From Micromonospora tarapacensis (GTDB taxonomy: Bacteria > Actinomycetota > Actinomycetes > Mycobacteriales > Micromonosporaceae): 64,000 bases of DNA. The notes under the pieces were generated by a model. The model did not search any database and was not told the origin of the DNA. It worked only from the letters and a program-made list of their open reading frames with translations. The stretch spans positions 1,723,324-1,787,323 of the forward strand of contig NZ_JAHCDI010000004.1 of assembly GCF_019697375.1 (NCBI RefSeq). The letters are read 5' to 3'. Below, one piece after another: positions 27,345-35,763 of this stretch. The position numbers and the translations under genes were made by a program. The stretch's first letter is position 1. The number at the start of each line of letters is the position of its first letter.

Positions 27345-28082
27345 CCGCCGCCCGGCCCGCGGGCGCCTGGCTGGCCGCCGTCCGCCGTAGCGCGGGCCTG
27401 ACCCAGGCAGCCGCCGCGCGTCGGGCAGGTTTCACCAGTCGGGCCTGGCAGTCCATCGAGGCCGGCCACCGGGCGGCACCCCACACCCTCGCCCGGTTGG
27501 CCGAGGTGCTCGCCCTCGACGCTGCTGCGGTGCGGCATCTGGACCGGCTGAACCGGCCGCCGTATGCGGCCCCCGTGCCGCCGGACCCCGTCCATCTCTC
27601 GCTGCTGGTCGCGGGCCTGGCCGTCCCCGCGTGGGTGGTCGACCCGGCCTGGACCGTGCTGTCGGCCAGCCCGGTCGCCGCCCCGACCGTGCACAACGTC
27701 GCACGATGGGCGATCCAGATTCGCGGCCTGTGGGACGACTGGCCGACCATCGCCGGCCCAGTTGGTGGCACGGACCCGGTCGGTGGCCTCCTGGTACGCC
27801 GTCCCTGGGCAGGCCGTGCACGATGTCGTCGCAGCCCTGTGCGCGGCGAGCAGTTCCGCGACCGCCGCATGGTCTGCTGGCCGGGTCGACGACACTCCGC
27901 ATCACGAGGTCGTCGGCCTAGCTGGCTCCGCAATCACCGTGCAGTGGGCGTGGCTGGGCACGGACCCGTCAGCCCGGCTGGTCATGATTACGGATGTCGA
28001 CGGACGGCCTCCGGTGCTGTCATCCTGGTTCGGTGACACAACTTCCCGCGACCAGTCTCGTCCTGGTCCAACCCGGCCCTGA
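27341..28082 (+). CDS. Second XRE-family regulator with MmyB-like tail (frame change)
   Basis: ATG at 27341 overlaps the previous stop. The N-terminus is a clear helix-turn-helix, RRSAGLTQAAAARRAGFTSRAWQSIEAGHRAAP, followed by the start of an MmyB-like domain, PAWVVDPAWTVLSASPVAAPTVHNVARWAI. Near 27760-27785 the reading frame must move by +1 to reach VASWYAVPGQAVHDVVAALCA and then QWAWLGTDPSARLVMITDVDGRPPVLSSWF, ending in TGA at 28080-28082. The shift is opposite in sign to the other breaks in this window, so it may be a real lesion. The region after the shift overlaps the next start by 50 bases. Confidence 0.62.
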
Positions 28083-28347
28083 ATGGGACCATTCTCAGCC
28101 GCTGGCAGCACAGCGCAACGCCGCCGGCCACATGGCGTGGATCAAGCGCCAGGTTGAGACCGGGACGGCCGTGGTCGCCGGACCGATCTGGCGGCATGAC
28201 CAGCGACTGACCGGCAACCTCGTCGGCGTTCTGGTCCTGGCGCTGCCTCCAGGTCCGGCCGCCGATCTGACCGCGACCGATCCGGCTGTCGCCGGCGGCC
28301 AACTCACAATGATCACGCACCCTTACCACCAGGTCCACCCTCGGTAG
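28033..28347 (+). CDS. YciI-like (YCII-related) small protein
   Basis: The GTG at 28033 gives a 104-residue protein with a ferredoxin-like YCII pattern: SLVLVQPGPEWDHSQPLAAQRNAAGHMAWIKRQVETGTAVVAGPIW, then a second beta stretch GVLVLALPPGPAADLTATDPAV. Proteins of this fold bind small molecules and some act as dehydrochlorinases or are fused to sigma factors; the role here is unknown. It begins inside the tail of the upstream regulator, so the three genes form one unit. A weak hairpin follows. Confidence 0.72.
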   Translation: MTQLPATSLVLVQPGPEWDHSQPLAAQRNAAGHMAWIKRQVETGTAVVAGPIWRHDQRLTGNLVGVLVLALPPGPAADLTATDPAVAGGQLTMITHPYHQVHPR

Positions 28348-28356
28348 CGCCATTGG

Positions 28357-28378
28357 TGGCGACACCACGGCGTCGCCA
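28357..28378 (+). terminator. Hairpin after the YciI-like gene
   Basis: TGGCGAC (28357-28363) pairs with GTCGCCA (28372-28378) around an 8-base loop, 10 bases after the stop. It is short but placed as expected for the end of the cassette. Confidence 0.4.
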
Positions 28379-28878
28379 GTGGATGTAGCCGGCTCCTCGC
28401 GAGCACAGTCGGCGGCTTCGCCCGCTCACTCCCGGTATCGGCTGGCCGCTACACGCCGCCGGGCTGCTAACCGGTTCGCCGTCATCGCGGACCGAGAGGC
28501 GCTGACCGTCATCGACGACCCAAAGATCGCGCCGATCTCTCACGGTTGCTGACCCGCCGCCATCAAACGACAGCAGACCCTCAAGGGTCGACTCGACCTC
28601 GGACGACACGGCGGACCACCGGCCCCGACGTTCTCGTACGCGTCCTACGACGCGTCTGAGCGGCGCCGTCCGGTTCGTGCCCGCAGCGGCCCGCCGGTCC
28701 GGGTTTCGCGGTGACCCAGGTCGCAGCCACGAGGGCTGGCCGGCATTTCCGGAATGCCCGACACGTCGGTCAGGTTGTCCCCCCGTAGCGCCGGTTCGTA
28801 AACGTCGACCGGTCCCCGCTGTCCCCCGAGAGCGGCTCGACCCCGAGCGGCTCGTACCCGATCGAAAGGGCAACCATC
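28379..28878. other. 500-base region without a convincing gene, before the first lysozyme-like gene
   Basis: Reading both strands I find only weak, arginine-rich frames with no family features. A 15-base near-palindrome, GCATTTCCGGAATGC, lies at about 28743-28757. The last 130 bases, with several CCCC and GGTCCCC runs, are probably the leader of the gene at 28879. I looked for the conserved blocks of a cyclic-di-AMP riboswitch, common before actinobacterial cell-wall lytic genes, and did not find them clearly. Confidence 0.35.
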
Positions 28879-29577
28879 GTGAAGTTGGACTTCACTCGAT
28901 GGCTCCCCGCCATCGCGACGATCCCGAACCGGAAGACCACGCTGAGCGTGGTGGGCGTGACCGCCCTGGCCGGACTGGCCTTCGGCCCCACGGCTGTCGC
29001 CGCACCGATCACCGCCGGCCCGCACTCCGGGGCCGTGGCGGCGATCGACCTGGCCACCGGCCGGAACACGACCGGCACCACGGTGGAATCCGGGCTGACC
29101 ACCGGCGGTCACACGGACAAGCCGGACGCCGGCAAGCCCACCCGCGACCAGCTGATCCCGCACGGCGTGCAGGGCGCGCAGTCGCGCATCCCGCTCGACG
29201 ACGCCCAGCGCGACAACGCCAAGACCATCATCGAGGTGGCCAAGAAGACCGGCGTGGGTGAGCGGGGCGCGGTGATCGGCATCGCCACTGCGTTGCAGGA
29301 ATCGAAGCTGTACAACCTCGGCCACCTGGGCACGTACAACGACCACGACTCGCAGGGCCTGTTCCAGCAGCGGCCGTCCAGCGGGTGGGGCACCGAGGAG
29401 CAGATCACCGATCCCGAGTACTCCTCGCGGGCGTTCTTCCAGGCACTCCGGAACGTCGGCGGCTGGCAGGACCTGCCGCTGACCGCCGCCGCGCAGACGG
29501 TGCAGGTCTCCGCCTACCCGTTCCACTACGCGCAGTGGGAGGAGCAGGCGGCGGACATCGTCTCCCAGCTCTGGTGA
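28879..29577 (+). CDS. Secreted lysozyme/transglycosylase-like protein, paralogue 1
   Basis: A signal peptide (basic start, hydrophobic core near residues 22-42, AVAA cleavage) precedes a low-complexity linker and a globular domain of about 135 residues. The core has GIATALQESKLYNLGHLG, then NDHDSQGLFQQRPSSGWGT and a final VQVSAYPFHYAQWE. The Glu in LQES followed by GLFQ resembles the catalytic region of goose-type lysozyme and soluble lytic transglycosylases, so cell-wall cleavage is a reasonable inference, not shown. It shares this domain with the genes at 30276 and 36651. The start is GTG at 28879 after AAAGGG. The protein is 232 residues. Confidence 0.78.
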   Translation: MKLDFTRWLPAIATIPNRKTTLSVVGVTALAGLAFGPTAVAAPITAGPHSGAVAAIDLATGRNTTGTTVESGLTTGGHTDKPDAGKPTRDQLIPHGVQGAQSRIPLDDAQRDNAKTIIEVAKKTGVGERGAVIGIATALQESKLYNLGHLGTYNDHDSQGLFQQRPSSGWGTEEQITDPEYSSRAFFQALRNVGGWQDLPLTAAAQTVQVSAYPFHYAQWEEQAADIVSQLW

Positions 29578-29591
29578 CATCGATGGTGAAC

Positions 29592-29619
29592 CCGGCCGGC
29601 CCCGATGCGGGCCGGCCGG
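29592..29619 (+). terminator. Hairpin terminator after paralogue 1
   Basis: CCGGCCGGCCC (29592-29602) pairs with GGGCCGGCCGG (29609-29619) around a 6-base loop, 14 bases after the stop. Confidence 0.7.
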
Positions 29620-29689
29620 TTCGCGTCCTCCGGGCCGGCTCGCCGGCGTCTCCGGCGCGCCCGAGCGCGCCACCGGCCGGCGCGACGGC

Positions 29690-29921
29690 TCAGGCCAGCG
29701 GCGTACCCACCCCGCGTAGCTTCGCCGAGCCGCCGCCGACCGACCAGCCGGCCGTGCCGGAAGGTGCCGGCGGCGGCCAGTGCCGCCGCGCTGGCGGCGA
29801 GGGTGGAGCCGGCCAGTGCCGCCGTGCCGGCGGAGGCGCCGGCCACGCGCAGGAGCGTACGACGGTCGAGGGTGTTCGTCGTGGTTGCCGTTACCGGCAG
29901 CCCGAGGCCCCGCGTTCGCAC
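29690..29921 (-). CDS. Short Tat-signal protein or gene remnant
   Basis: On the minus strand the GTG at 29921 leads into TTTNTLDRRTLLRVAGASAGTAALAGS followed by an Ala-rich core: a convincing twin-arginine signal peptide. Only about 30 further residues follow. If one base is missing near 29735 the frame ends KLRGVGTPLA and stops at 29690. The mature part would then be tiny, so this may be a genuine small exported protein, or the 5' remnant of a longer Tat substrate. It lies only 40 bases from the edge of the first 1-kb repeat, which may mark the break point. Confidence 0.4.
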
Positions 29922-30275
29922 CGGACGAGGTGTGGTGCCGATCGTCCGGGTTCGTCGGGGCGGGCGGCGTCCCGGGATCGGAATGGTCGGGGGGTGGGTG
30001 GTGTTGTGGTGGGGTGGCGGGCCGTGGTGGCCGTCCCTGCCTGCGTCTTCGCCTTCGGGTGGGGGCCGGGTGGGGGAATGGTGTGGGCGGGTCGGTGGTT
30101 GTATCAGGTTCCGGCGTTGCGGTAGCAGCCGTTGGCCCCGCCCTGCCGGTCAGCGAGTTCCCCTTCTTGTGAATCTTCTTTCCCCCCTTTTGTTTGGGCG
30201 CCTGTCGGTGCTTGCGTGCGCGTGCCTTCTCCCCCTTGGGGTGCGTGTGCGTCGACCCCCGAATGGAGCTTGGTG

Positions 30276-30863
30276 ATGAACACGATCATTCGTAGGAGTG
30301 TGCTGGGTGTGGCGGGTGTGGCGTTCGCCGGTGGTGTGTTCGCCGGTCCGGTGGCCGGTCACGCCGATGTCACGGCGGTTCGGGCCGCGCCGGTCGCGGT
30401 GGTGCAGGCGGACAAGCCCGACGTGGGTAAGCTGTTGCCGCACGGCATTCCGGGCGGCCAGTCGCGGATCGAGTTGAACGACGAGCAGACGGCGAACGCG
30501 AAGGCGATCGTCGCGGCGACGAAGAAGGCCGGGATGGACGAGCGGGCGGCCGTGGTGGCCATCGGTACCGCGTTGCAGGAGTCGAAGTTGGAGAACCTGG
30601 GTCATCTGGGTGACCGCAACGATCACGACTCGCAGGGCCTGTTCCAGCAGCGTCCGTCGAGCGGGTGGGGCACGGTGGACCAGATCACCGACCCCGAGTA
30701 CGCGACCCTGGCGTTCCTGAAGGGCCTGAAGCAGGTCGACGGCTGGCAGGACATGCCGCTGACCGAGGCCGCGCAGACGGTGCAGGTGTCGGCCTACCCG
30801 GACCACTACGCCCAGTGGGAACAGCAGGCCGCCGACCTGGTCGCCGCACACTGGACCAGCTGA
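30276..30863 (+). CDS. Secreted lysozyme/transglycosylase-like protein, paralogue 2
   Basis: The ATG at 30276 begins a 195-residue protein with a typical signal peptide (NTIIRRS, hydrophobic core, cleavage near GHA). The mature domain is the one seen at 28879, with VAIGTALQESKLENLGHLG, NDHDSQGLFQQRPSSGWGT and VQVSAYPDHYAQWE. The linker is shorter than in paralogue 1. The protein differs from the copy at 36651 by a single residue, Asp instead of Glu in TVDQITD. The 315-base upstream segment is repeated with it, so it is probably part of the regulatory unit. Peptidoglycan cleavage is inferred only. Confidence 0.8.
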   Translation: MNTIIRRSVLGVAGVAFAGGVFAGPVAGHADVTAVRAAPVAVVQADKPDVGKLLPHGIPGGQSRIELNDEQTANAKAIVAATKKAGMDERAAVVAIGTALQESKLENLGHLGDRNDHDSQGLFQQRPSSGWGTVDQITDPEYATLAFLKGLKQVDGWQDMPLTEAAQTVQVSAYPDHYAQWEQQAADLVAAHWTS

Positions 30864-30932
30864 CCACCACCCGAACCAGCCGACAACCGTCAGCTGACAA
30901 CCGAAGACATTCCTCCACCGGGGGAGCAGGAA

Positions 30933-30966
30933 CCGCCGGCCGGCACCTGGAGGTGCCGGCCGGCGG
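30933..30966. terminator. Bidirectional hairpin terminator, repeat copy 1
   Basis: A 16-base stem (30933-30948 with 30951-30966, core GCCGGCCGGCACCT) with a 2-base GG centre lies 70 bases after paralogue 2 and 5 bases after the end of the convergent MFS gene, so it can serve both. Confidence 0.75.
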
Positions 30967-30971
30967 CATCT

Positions 30972-32402
30972 TCATCCCCGGCCGCGCCGGTGGTTGCGGG
31001 CGATGTCGACGATGGCCGCTAGCAGGGCCAGCGAGATGATCCCGGCCGAGGCCAGCAGTGACCGCTCGAACGCCCTCGACCAGGCGTCCGCGCCGTCGGA
31101 CAGCGCCGAGAAGAAGACCGCGCCGACCCCCGCGATGCCGGCCGCCGACCCGATGCGCTGGCCGGTCTGGAGCATGCCCGCCCCGCTGCCCGCCTGCGGG
31201 ACCGGCACCTGCGACAGGGTCAGCGTCTGGTTCGGGGCGATCACCAGGCCGCTGCCGAGCCCGGCGAGCAGGAGCGGAGCCGCGGTCACCCAGGGCACGG
31301 GCGCGTGCGGCGCGAGTTCGATGGCGAGCGCCGTCAGGGCGAGACCGGCCACCACGGCCACCAGGCCGACGGCGACCAGTGGCCGACCGTACCGGTTGAC
31401 GATCCGCCCGCCGACCGCTGCCGCGGCGGCCGAGCCGAGCGCGAACGGAGTGATCGCCAGGCCCGCGACGAGTGCGCTGTAGCCGAGCCCGCTCTGCAGG
31501 TACAGCGTGAGAATGAAGAAGATCGCGGTGAACCCACCGAAGTACAGCAACGCGATCAGCGAGCCGAGTGCGTACGACTGGTGGCTGATCAGGCGGACGT
31601 CGAACAGTGGCGGGCCGTTGCGCGCGTACCGCCGCTCCCAGAACCCGAAGCCGACCAGCGTGCCCAGGCCGGCGGGCACCAGCAGCCACTTTGCCGCGCC
31701 CTGCCACTGTTCGCGCTGCACCAGCGGCAGCAGCACCAGCGTCACCCCGACGCCGAGCAGCAGCACACCGATCGGGTCCTGTCGCCGCCGGACCGGCTGG
31801 CCGGCCGGCCGCCCGGGCAGTAGCCGCCAGCCGAGGACCACCGCGACGATTCCGACGGGCACGTTGACGAAGAAGACCCAGCGCCACCCGTGCTCCGCGC
31901 CGCCGGCCGCGATCAGCAGGCCGCCGAGCAGCGGACCGATCGCCGTGGAGACGCCGATGGTGGCGCCGAGCAGCCCGAACGGTCGGCCCCGCTCAGGCCC
32001 CTGGAACAGCTGTTGGATAAGCCCGGTCACCTGCGGGTTCACCAGACCGGCGGCGGCGCCCTGGACCAGCCGGGCGGCGACCAGCCAGCCGGGGGACTGG
32101 GCCAGCCCCGCCAGCCCGCTGGTCAGCGTGAACAGGGCGATGCCCAGGACGAACGCGTTGCGGCGACCCCGGACGTCACCGAAGCGTCCCGCCGGGACCA
32201 GGACCAGACCGAAGGCCAGCGCGTATCCGGACAGCACCCACTGCAGGTCGCTCGGGCTGGCCTGCAACGCCCGGTCCAGCGACGGGATGGCGACGTTGAC
32301 GATGCTGATGTCGAGCAGCGTCATGAACGCCGCGACCAGTCCGACGCCCAGCGCCTGCCAGCGCCGCCGCTCGTCGTACGCCGTGTCGGCGTCGGCGCTC
32401 AC
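30972..32402 (-). CDS. DHA2-family MFS efflux pump (14 TM)
   Basis: The 476-residue protein has the DHA2 hallmarks: LLDISIVNVAIPSL in the first helix, LQWVLSGYALAFGLVLVPAGRFGDVRGRR (helix 2 to loop) and RLVQGAAAGLVNPQ in helix 4. About 14 helices can be counted. Such pumps export drugs, dyes or secondary metabolites using the proton gradient. The GTG at 32402 overlaps the stop of the small winged-helix-like gene at 32399-32635, so that protein is likely made together with it and may regulate it. Confidence 0.9.
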   Translation of the reverse strand: MSADADTAYDERRRWQALGVGLVAAFMTLLDISIVNVAIPSLDRALQASPSDLQWVLSGYALAFGLVLVPAGRFGDVRGRRNAFVLGIALFTLTSGLAGLAQSPGWLVAARLVQGAAAGLVNPQVTGLIQQLFQGPERGRPFGLLGATIGVSTAIGPLLGGLLIAAGGAEHGWRWVFFVNVPVGIVAVVLGWRLLPGRPAGQPVRRRQDPIGVLLLGVGVTLVLLPLVQREQWQGAAKWLLVPAGLGTLVGFGFWERRYARNGPPLFDVRLISHQSYALGSLIALLYFGGFTAIFFILTLYLQSGLGYSALVAGLAITPFALGSAAAAAVGGRIVNRYGRPLVAVGLVAVVAGLALTALAIELAPHAPVPWVTAAPLLLAGLGSGLVIAPNQTLTLSQVPVPQAGSGAGMLQTGQRIGSAAGIAGVGAVFFSALSDGADAWSRAFERSLLASAGIISLALLAAIVDIARNHRRGRG

Positions 32403-32635
32403 GCCAACTGTTGCGCGCAGAACCGTGGGCCGAAGTCGAGCCCGGCCATCGGCGAGTCCTCCCGGTGTAGCAGGTTCTTTTCGGTGAGCAGGTGCAGCGG
32501 GGTCTGCAACTGTTCCTCGGTCAGGCCGCACTCCTGGGCGATCAGGTCCGGGTAGGGAACCTGCCCGCGCGACTCCAGGGCCGCCACCGCGTCGTAAACC
32601 CGAGCCTCGACATCCGACAGCTGCACCTGCCGCAT
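32399..32635 (-). CDS. Small winged-helix-like protein upstream of the MFS pump
   Basis: The 78-residue protein reads VEARVYDAVAALESRGQVPYPDLIAQECGLTEEQLQTPLHLLTEKNLLHRED, a pattern of three helices and a short wing like a compact DNA-binding winged helix. I do not recognise a named family. Its TGA overlaps the MFS start as GTGA, so it may regulate the pump operon. The start is ATG at 32635; the MFS stop to this start forms one unit transcribed away from the flavoprotein at 32773. Confidence 0.7.
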   Translation of the reverse strand: MRQVQLSDVEARVYDAVAALESRGQVPYPDLIAQECGLTEEQLQTPLHLLTEKNLLHREDSPMAGLDFGPRFCAQQLA

Positions 32636-32772
32636 GGTGTCCTCCTCACGTCCTCCCGCCGGTTGCTGGCGGTCCGCGTCGCGCGGTTACCCCGGGCCGC
32701 GCCGAAGATGCGCCCCGGCCGGGCGGTGGCGTGCCGTTCCCGTCCGGCGTTCAGTTGACCTACGCTGCACCG

Positions 32773-33933
32773 GTGACCGTCTGGGATCTCGTGGTGATCG
32801 GCGGCGGCCCCGCCGGACTGTCCGCCGCTCACGTCGCCGCCGGTCGTGGCGTACGCACGCTGGTCGTCGAGCGGGCCGCACACCCGCGCTACAAGACCTG
32901 CGGCGGCGGGTTGACCGGCACCTCGCTGGCGGCCGTCGCCGGACGGATCGAGGTGCCCGCCCACGACGCGGTCGACCGGATCACCTTCACCCTGGACGGG
33001 CGACGCGGTTTCACCCGCCGGCACGGCGCGGGACCACTGGTGAGCATGGTGCGCCGGGACGAGTTCGACGACCGGCTACGGGCCGCGGCGGTGGCCGCCG
33101 GAGCCGAGGTCCGCGAGCGGGTCGCGGTCCGCTCGCTGGACCTGACCACCGAGGGCGTACGCCTGCGCCTGGCCGACGGTGACACGCTCCTCGCCCGCAC
33201 CGTGGTCGGTGCCGACGGCTCCTCCGGGGTCAGCGCTCGGCACGTCGGGGTCCGTTACCGGCAGGTCGATCTGGGGCTGGAACTGGAGCTGCCGGTGCCG
33301 CCCCCGCAGCAGGCCCGCTGGCGGCACCGGGCGCTGCTGGACTGGGGGCCGCTGCCCGGCTCGTACGCCTGGGTTTTTCCGAAGGGTGACCGGCTCACCG
33401 TCGGGGTGATCGCCGGTCGGGGCCAGGGGGAGCGGACCCGGCAGTACCTTCGCCGTTTCGTCGACCGGCTGGGCCTGGCCGGCCTGCCGCCGGCGCACGA
33501 CTCGGGGCACCTGACCCGCTGCCGGGCCGACGACTCGCCGCTGCGGCGGGGCCGGGTGCTGGTCGTCGGTGACGCCGCCGGCCTGCTGGAACCCTGGACC
33601 AGGGAGGGGATCAGCTACGCCCTGCGCTCCGGCATGTGGGCCGGCGAGGCGGTCGCCGACGACGATCTCGCCGGCTACGAACGGGCGGTGGCCGAGCGGC
33701 TGGTGCCGGCCATCCAAGCCGGACATCGACTGCTCGACGTCTTCTCCCGGCGGCCGGAGATCTGCCACGCGCTGCTGGCGATGCCACCGGGCTGGCGGGC
33801 GTTCACCCGTTTCTGCCTGGGCCGGGCCGACTTCGACGAGTTGGTCGGGCGCGCGCCGGTCCGGGCCGCGCTGGCACTGGCGGACCACCTGCCGAGCCCG
33901 AGACGCCCCAGCGCCGTGCCGCCATCCCGCTGA
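32773..33933 (+). CDS. Geranylgeranyl reductase-family FAD-dependent oxidoreductase
   Basis: FAD motif VIGGGPAGLSAAHVAA near the start, RYKTCGGGLTG next, and later RGRVLVVGDAAGLLEPWTREGISYALRSG are the signature blocks of geranylgeranyl-reductase and related hydroxylase flavoproteins. The enzyme probably reduces isoprenoid double bonds or hydroxylates an aromatic compound; in actinomycetes reduction of menaquinone or polyprenyl side chains is a common role. I chose the GTG at 32773 because it begins right at the Rossmann fold. The product is 386 residues. It is divergent from the pump operon. Confidence 0.85.
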   Translation: MTVWDLVVIGGGPAGLSAAHVAAGRGVRTLVVERAAHPRYKTCGGGLTGTSLAAVAGRIEVPAHDAVDRITFTLDGRRGFTRRHGAGPLVSMVRRDEFDDRLRAAAVAAGAEVRERVAVRSLDLTTEGVRLRLADGDTLLARTVVGADGSSGVSARHVGVRYRQVDLGLELELPVPPPQQARWRHRALLDWGPLPGSYAWVFPKGDRLTVGVIAGRGQGERTRQYLRRFVDRLGLAGLPPAHDSGHLTRCRADDSPLRRGRVLVVGDAAGLLEPWTREGISYALRSGMWAGEAVADDDLAGYERAVAERLVPAIQAGHRLLDVFSRRPEICHALLAMPPGWRAFTRFCLGRADFDELVGRAPVRAALALADHLPSPRRPSAVPPSR

Positions 33934-34110
33934 GCCCTCACCTGCCGGCTCGGTATCCCGCTCGACCGCAGATCCGAGCCAGCCGTCCAGGATCCTAGGA
34001 TGCCGTAGGGGTGGTGGTGACCCCGACCAAACACAGCGGGGAGTTTTCGTCGACCGCGGCCGGGTAGGGCCTTGCGGGACCGCATCCCCCGATCGCCCGA
34101 GGAGACGTCC

Positions 34111-35013
34111 GTGAGCAAGGACCAGCACACCCGGCAGGACCCGGCCGAGCGGTACGGCCAGCAGTCCGGGCAGCCCGACCAGCAGCAGCGCCCGCCGGGC
34201 CGGACCGACGAGATGACGCCGGAACCGGATCACGGCGAGCAGACCTACCGGGGCACCGGCAAGCTGGACGGCAGGAAGGCGGTGATCACCGGCGGCGATT
34301 CCGGCATCGGCCGGGCGGTGGCCATCGCGTACGCGCGGGAGGGCGCCGACGTGCTGATCTCCTACCTCGGTGAGGAGGAGGACGCCGACGCCCGGGAGAC
34401 CGTCCGGCTCGTCGAGGCGGCCGGCCGCACCGGCATCGCGGTCCGGGGCGACATCGCCGACGAGCGCAACTGCCAGGCGTTGATCGGGCAGGCGGTGACC
34501 GAACTCGGTGGCATCGACATCCTGGTGAACAACGCGGCGTACCAGATGGCGCAGGACAAGGGCATCGCGGGGATCGGCACCGAGCAGTTCGACCGGGTCT
34601 TCAAGACCAACATCTACGCGATGTTCTGGCTGTGCAAGGCCGCCCTGCCCCACCTGGGCGAGGGGGCCACGATCATCAACACCTCGTCGATCCAGGCGTT
34701 CGACCCGTCGCCGCAGCTGCTCGACTACGCCACCACCAAGGCGGGAGTCGCGAACTTCACCAAGGCCCTCGCCGCCGACCTGGCCGACCGTGGCATCCGG
34801 GTCAACGCGGTCGCGCCGGGACCGATCTGGACGCCGCTGATCCCGGCGACCATGCCGGAGGGAAAGGTCGAGAAGTTCGGCCAGGACACCCCGGTCGGCC
34901 GCCCCGGGCAGCCCGCCGAGTTGGCTCCGGCGTACGTCTTCTTCGCCTCGCCGGAGTCGAGCTTCATCACCGGCGAGGTCCTCGGCGTCACCGGAGGACG
35001 TTTCACCAAGTGA
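34111..35013 (+). CDS. SDR-family oxidoreductase, YghA/general stress type
   Basis: A 50-residue hydrophilic Gln/Pro-rich head precedes the short-chain dehydrogenase core: TGGDSGIGRAVA (NAD(P) binding), NNAAYQ, the catalytic Ser in INTSSIQAF and Tyr-Lys in LLDYATTKAGV. The head with DQQQRPPGRTDEMTPEPDHGE is typical of YghA/Gsp39-like general stress proteins. The GTG at 34111 lies after GAGGAGACG. It should act in the cytoplasm on an unknown aldehyde or alcohol substrate. The protein is 300 residues. Confidence 0.92.
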   Translation: MSKDQHTRQDPAERYGQQSGQPDQQQRPPGRTDEMTPEPDHGEQTYRGTGKLDGRKAVITGGDSGIGRAVAIAYAREGADVLISYLGEEEDADARETVRLVEAAGRTGIAVRGDIADERNCQALIGQAVTELGGIDILVNNAAYQMAQDKGIAGIGTEQFDRVFKTNIYAMFWLCKAALPHLGEGATIINTSSIQAFDPSPQLLDYATTKAGVANFTKALAADLADRGIRVNAVAPGPIWTPLIPATMPEGKVEKFGQDTPVGRPGQPAELAPAYVFFASPESSFITGEVLGVTGGRFTK

Positions 35014-35091
35014 GGCGCCGAGAGGGGCCCCTCCACGCCTGGGAGGAGGGGACAGCCGGCTCCGGCTGGCGGACGTCCTGTCGAGGAGGGC

Positions 35092-35763
35092 TCAGCGTGG
35101 CCAGGCGGCGAGCTGCCGCCGGACCCGGACGATGTCGGCGGGGCCCAACCCGTAGCGGGTGAACCGGCGGTCCGGTATCCGGTCCAGGTAGCGGCCGGCG
35201 GCGCGGACGTCGGAGTCGTCGAGGGCAGGGTCGAGCTGCCGGGCGAGTGCCAGCAGTTCGACCACGGACCGGCCGTCCAGCGCGGCGGCCACGTCGATGT
35301 AGTCGCGGACCTCACGGCGGTTGACCAGGGCGGCGGTCTTGTTGGCGATGAGGTCGCGGACGTCCATCACCGGTCCGAGGTCCATCACCACGGGGCTGCG
35401 GTGCCGGTCGAGGCGGGCCAGGCTCAGCCGGATCCGCCGGCCGTCGCGGCTGACCACGAAGTCCCGAAGATCCCGGTCGAAACCGTCGAACAGGTCGCCC
35501 AGGTCGCTGTCCGGGTCCGCCTCGGCCACCTCGAACCCGGCCGTCCGCAGCGCGGCCCGCACCCCGTCGGCCGCCGCCGCGGCGGCACCCTCCACGTCGG
35601 CGAACAGGTCGACGTCCTCGGTGGGGCGGGTGACCAGACCGTGTGCGGCCCAGGCGACCCCGCCGCCGAGCACGAAACGGTGCGGCCCGGCGACGGTCAA
35701 CGCGACCCGGGCCACCTCGCGGTAGAACTCGTGCGGGTGGGCTTCGGGTCGGGCCTCGCTCAC
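35092..35763 (-). CDS. Nucleotidyltransferase, AbiEii/MenT toxin-like (DUF1814)
   Basis: The 223-residue product has the minimal nucleotidyltransferase pattern: FVLGGGVAWAAHGLVTRPTEDVDLF, i.e. a GG motif followed by the DxD metal pair, and later a conserved Lys in LIANKTAALVNRREVRDYIDVAA. This matches the AbiEii/MenT family, whose toxic members transfer nucleotides to tRNA and are neutralised by a partner. The GTG at 35763 overlaps the stop of the upstream 113-residue gene. Whether it is toxic here is unknown; housekeeping members also exist. Confidence 0.78.
   Translation of the reverse strand: MSEARPEAHPHEFYREVARVALTVAGPHRFVLGGGVAWAAHGLVTRPTEDVDLFADVEGAAAAAADGVRAALRTAGFEVAEADPDSDLGDLFDGFDRDLRDFVVSRDGRRIRLSLARLDRHRSPVVMDLGPVMDVRDLIANKTAALVNRREVRDYIDVAAALDGRSVVELLALARQLDPALDDSDVRAAGRYLDRIPDRRFTRYGLGPADIVRVRRQLAAWPR

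Larger units (their letters stand above)
29961..30968 (+). repeat. 1-kb direct repeat, copy 1 (leader, lysozyme-like gene, terminator)
   Basis: The 1008 bases match 36335-37344 in the same orientation. By eye I count four substitutions and two one-base indels, both indels in short homopolymers. The unit holds a 315-base G/T-rich then pyrimidine-rich leader, the complete gene at 30276-30863 and its terminator. Identity stops abruptly on both sides. No terminal inverted repeats, target duplication or transposase is visible, so a segmental duplication or gene conversion is more likely than a mobile element. Confidence 0.92.

Noticed and set aside
28700..30275. Cyclic-di-AMP (ydaO) riboswitch before the lysozyme-like genes
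   Set aside because: Expected by family analogy, but I could not find the conserved GGGGTGAATC-type blocks, so I only report a conserved leader.
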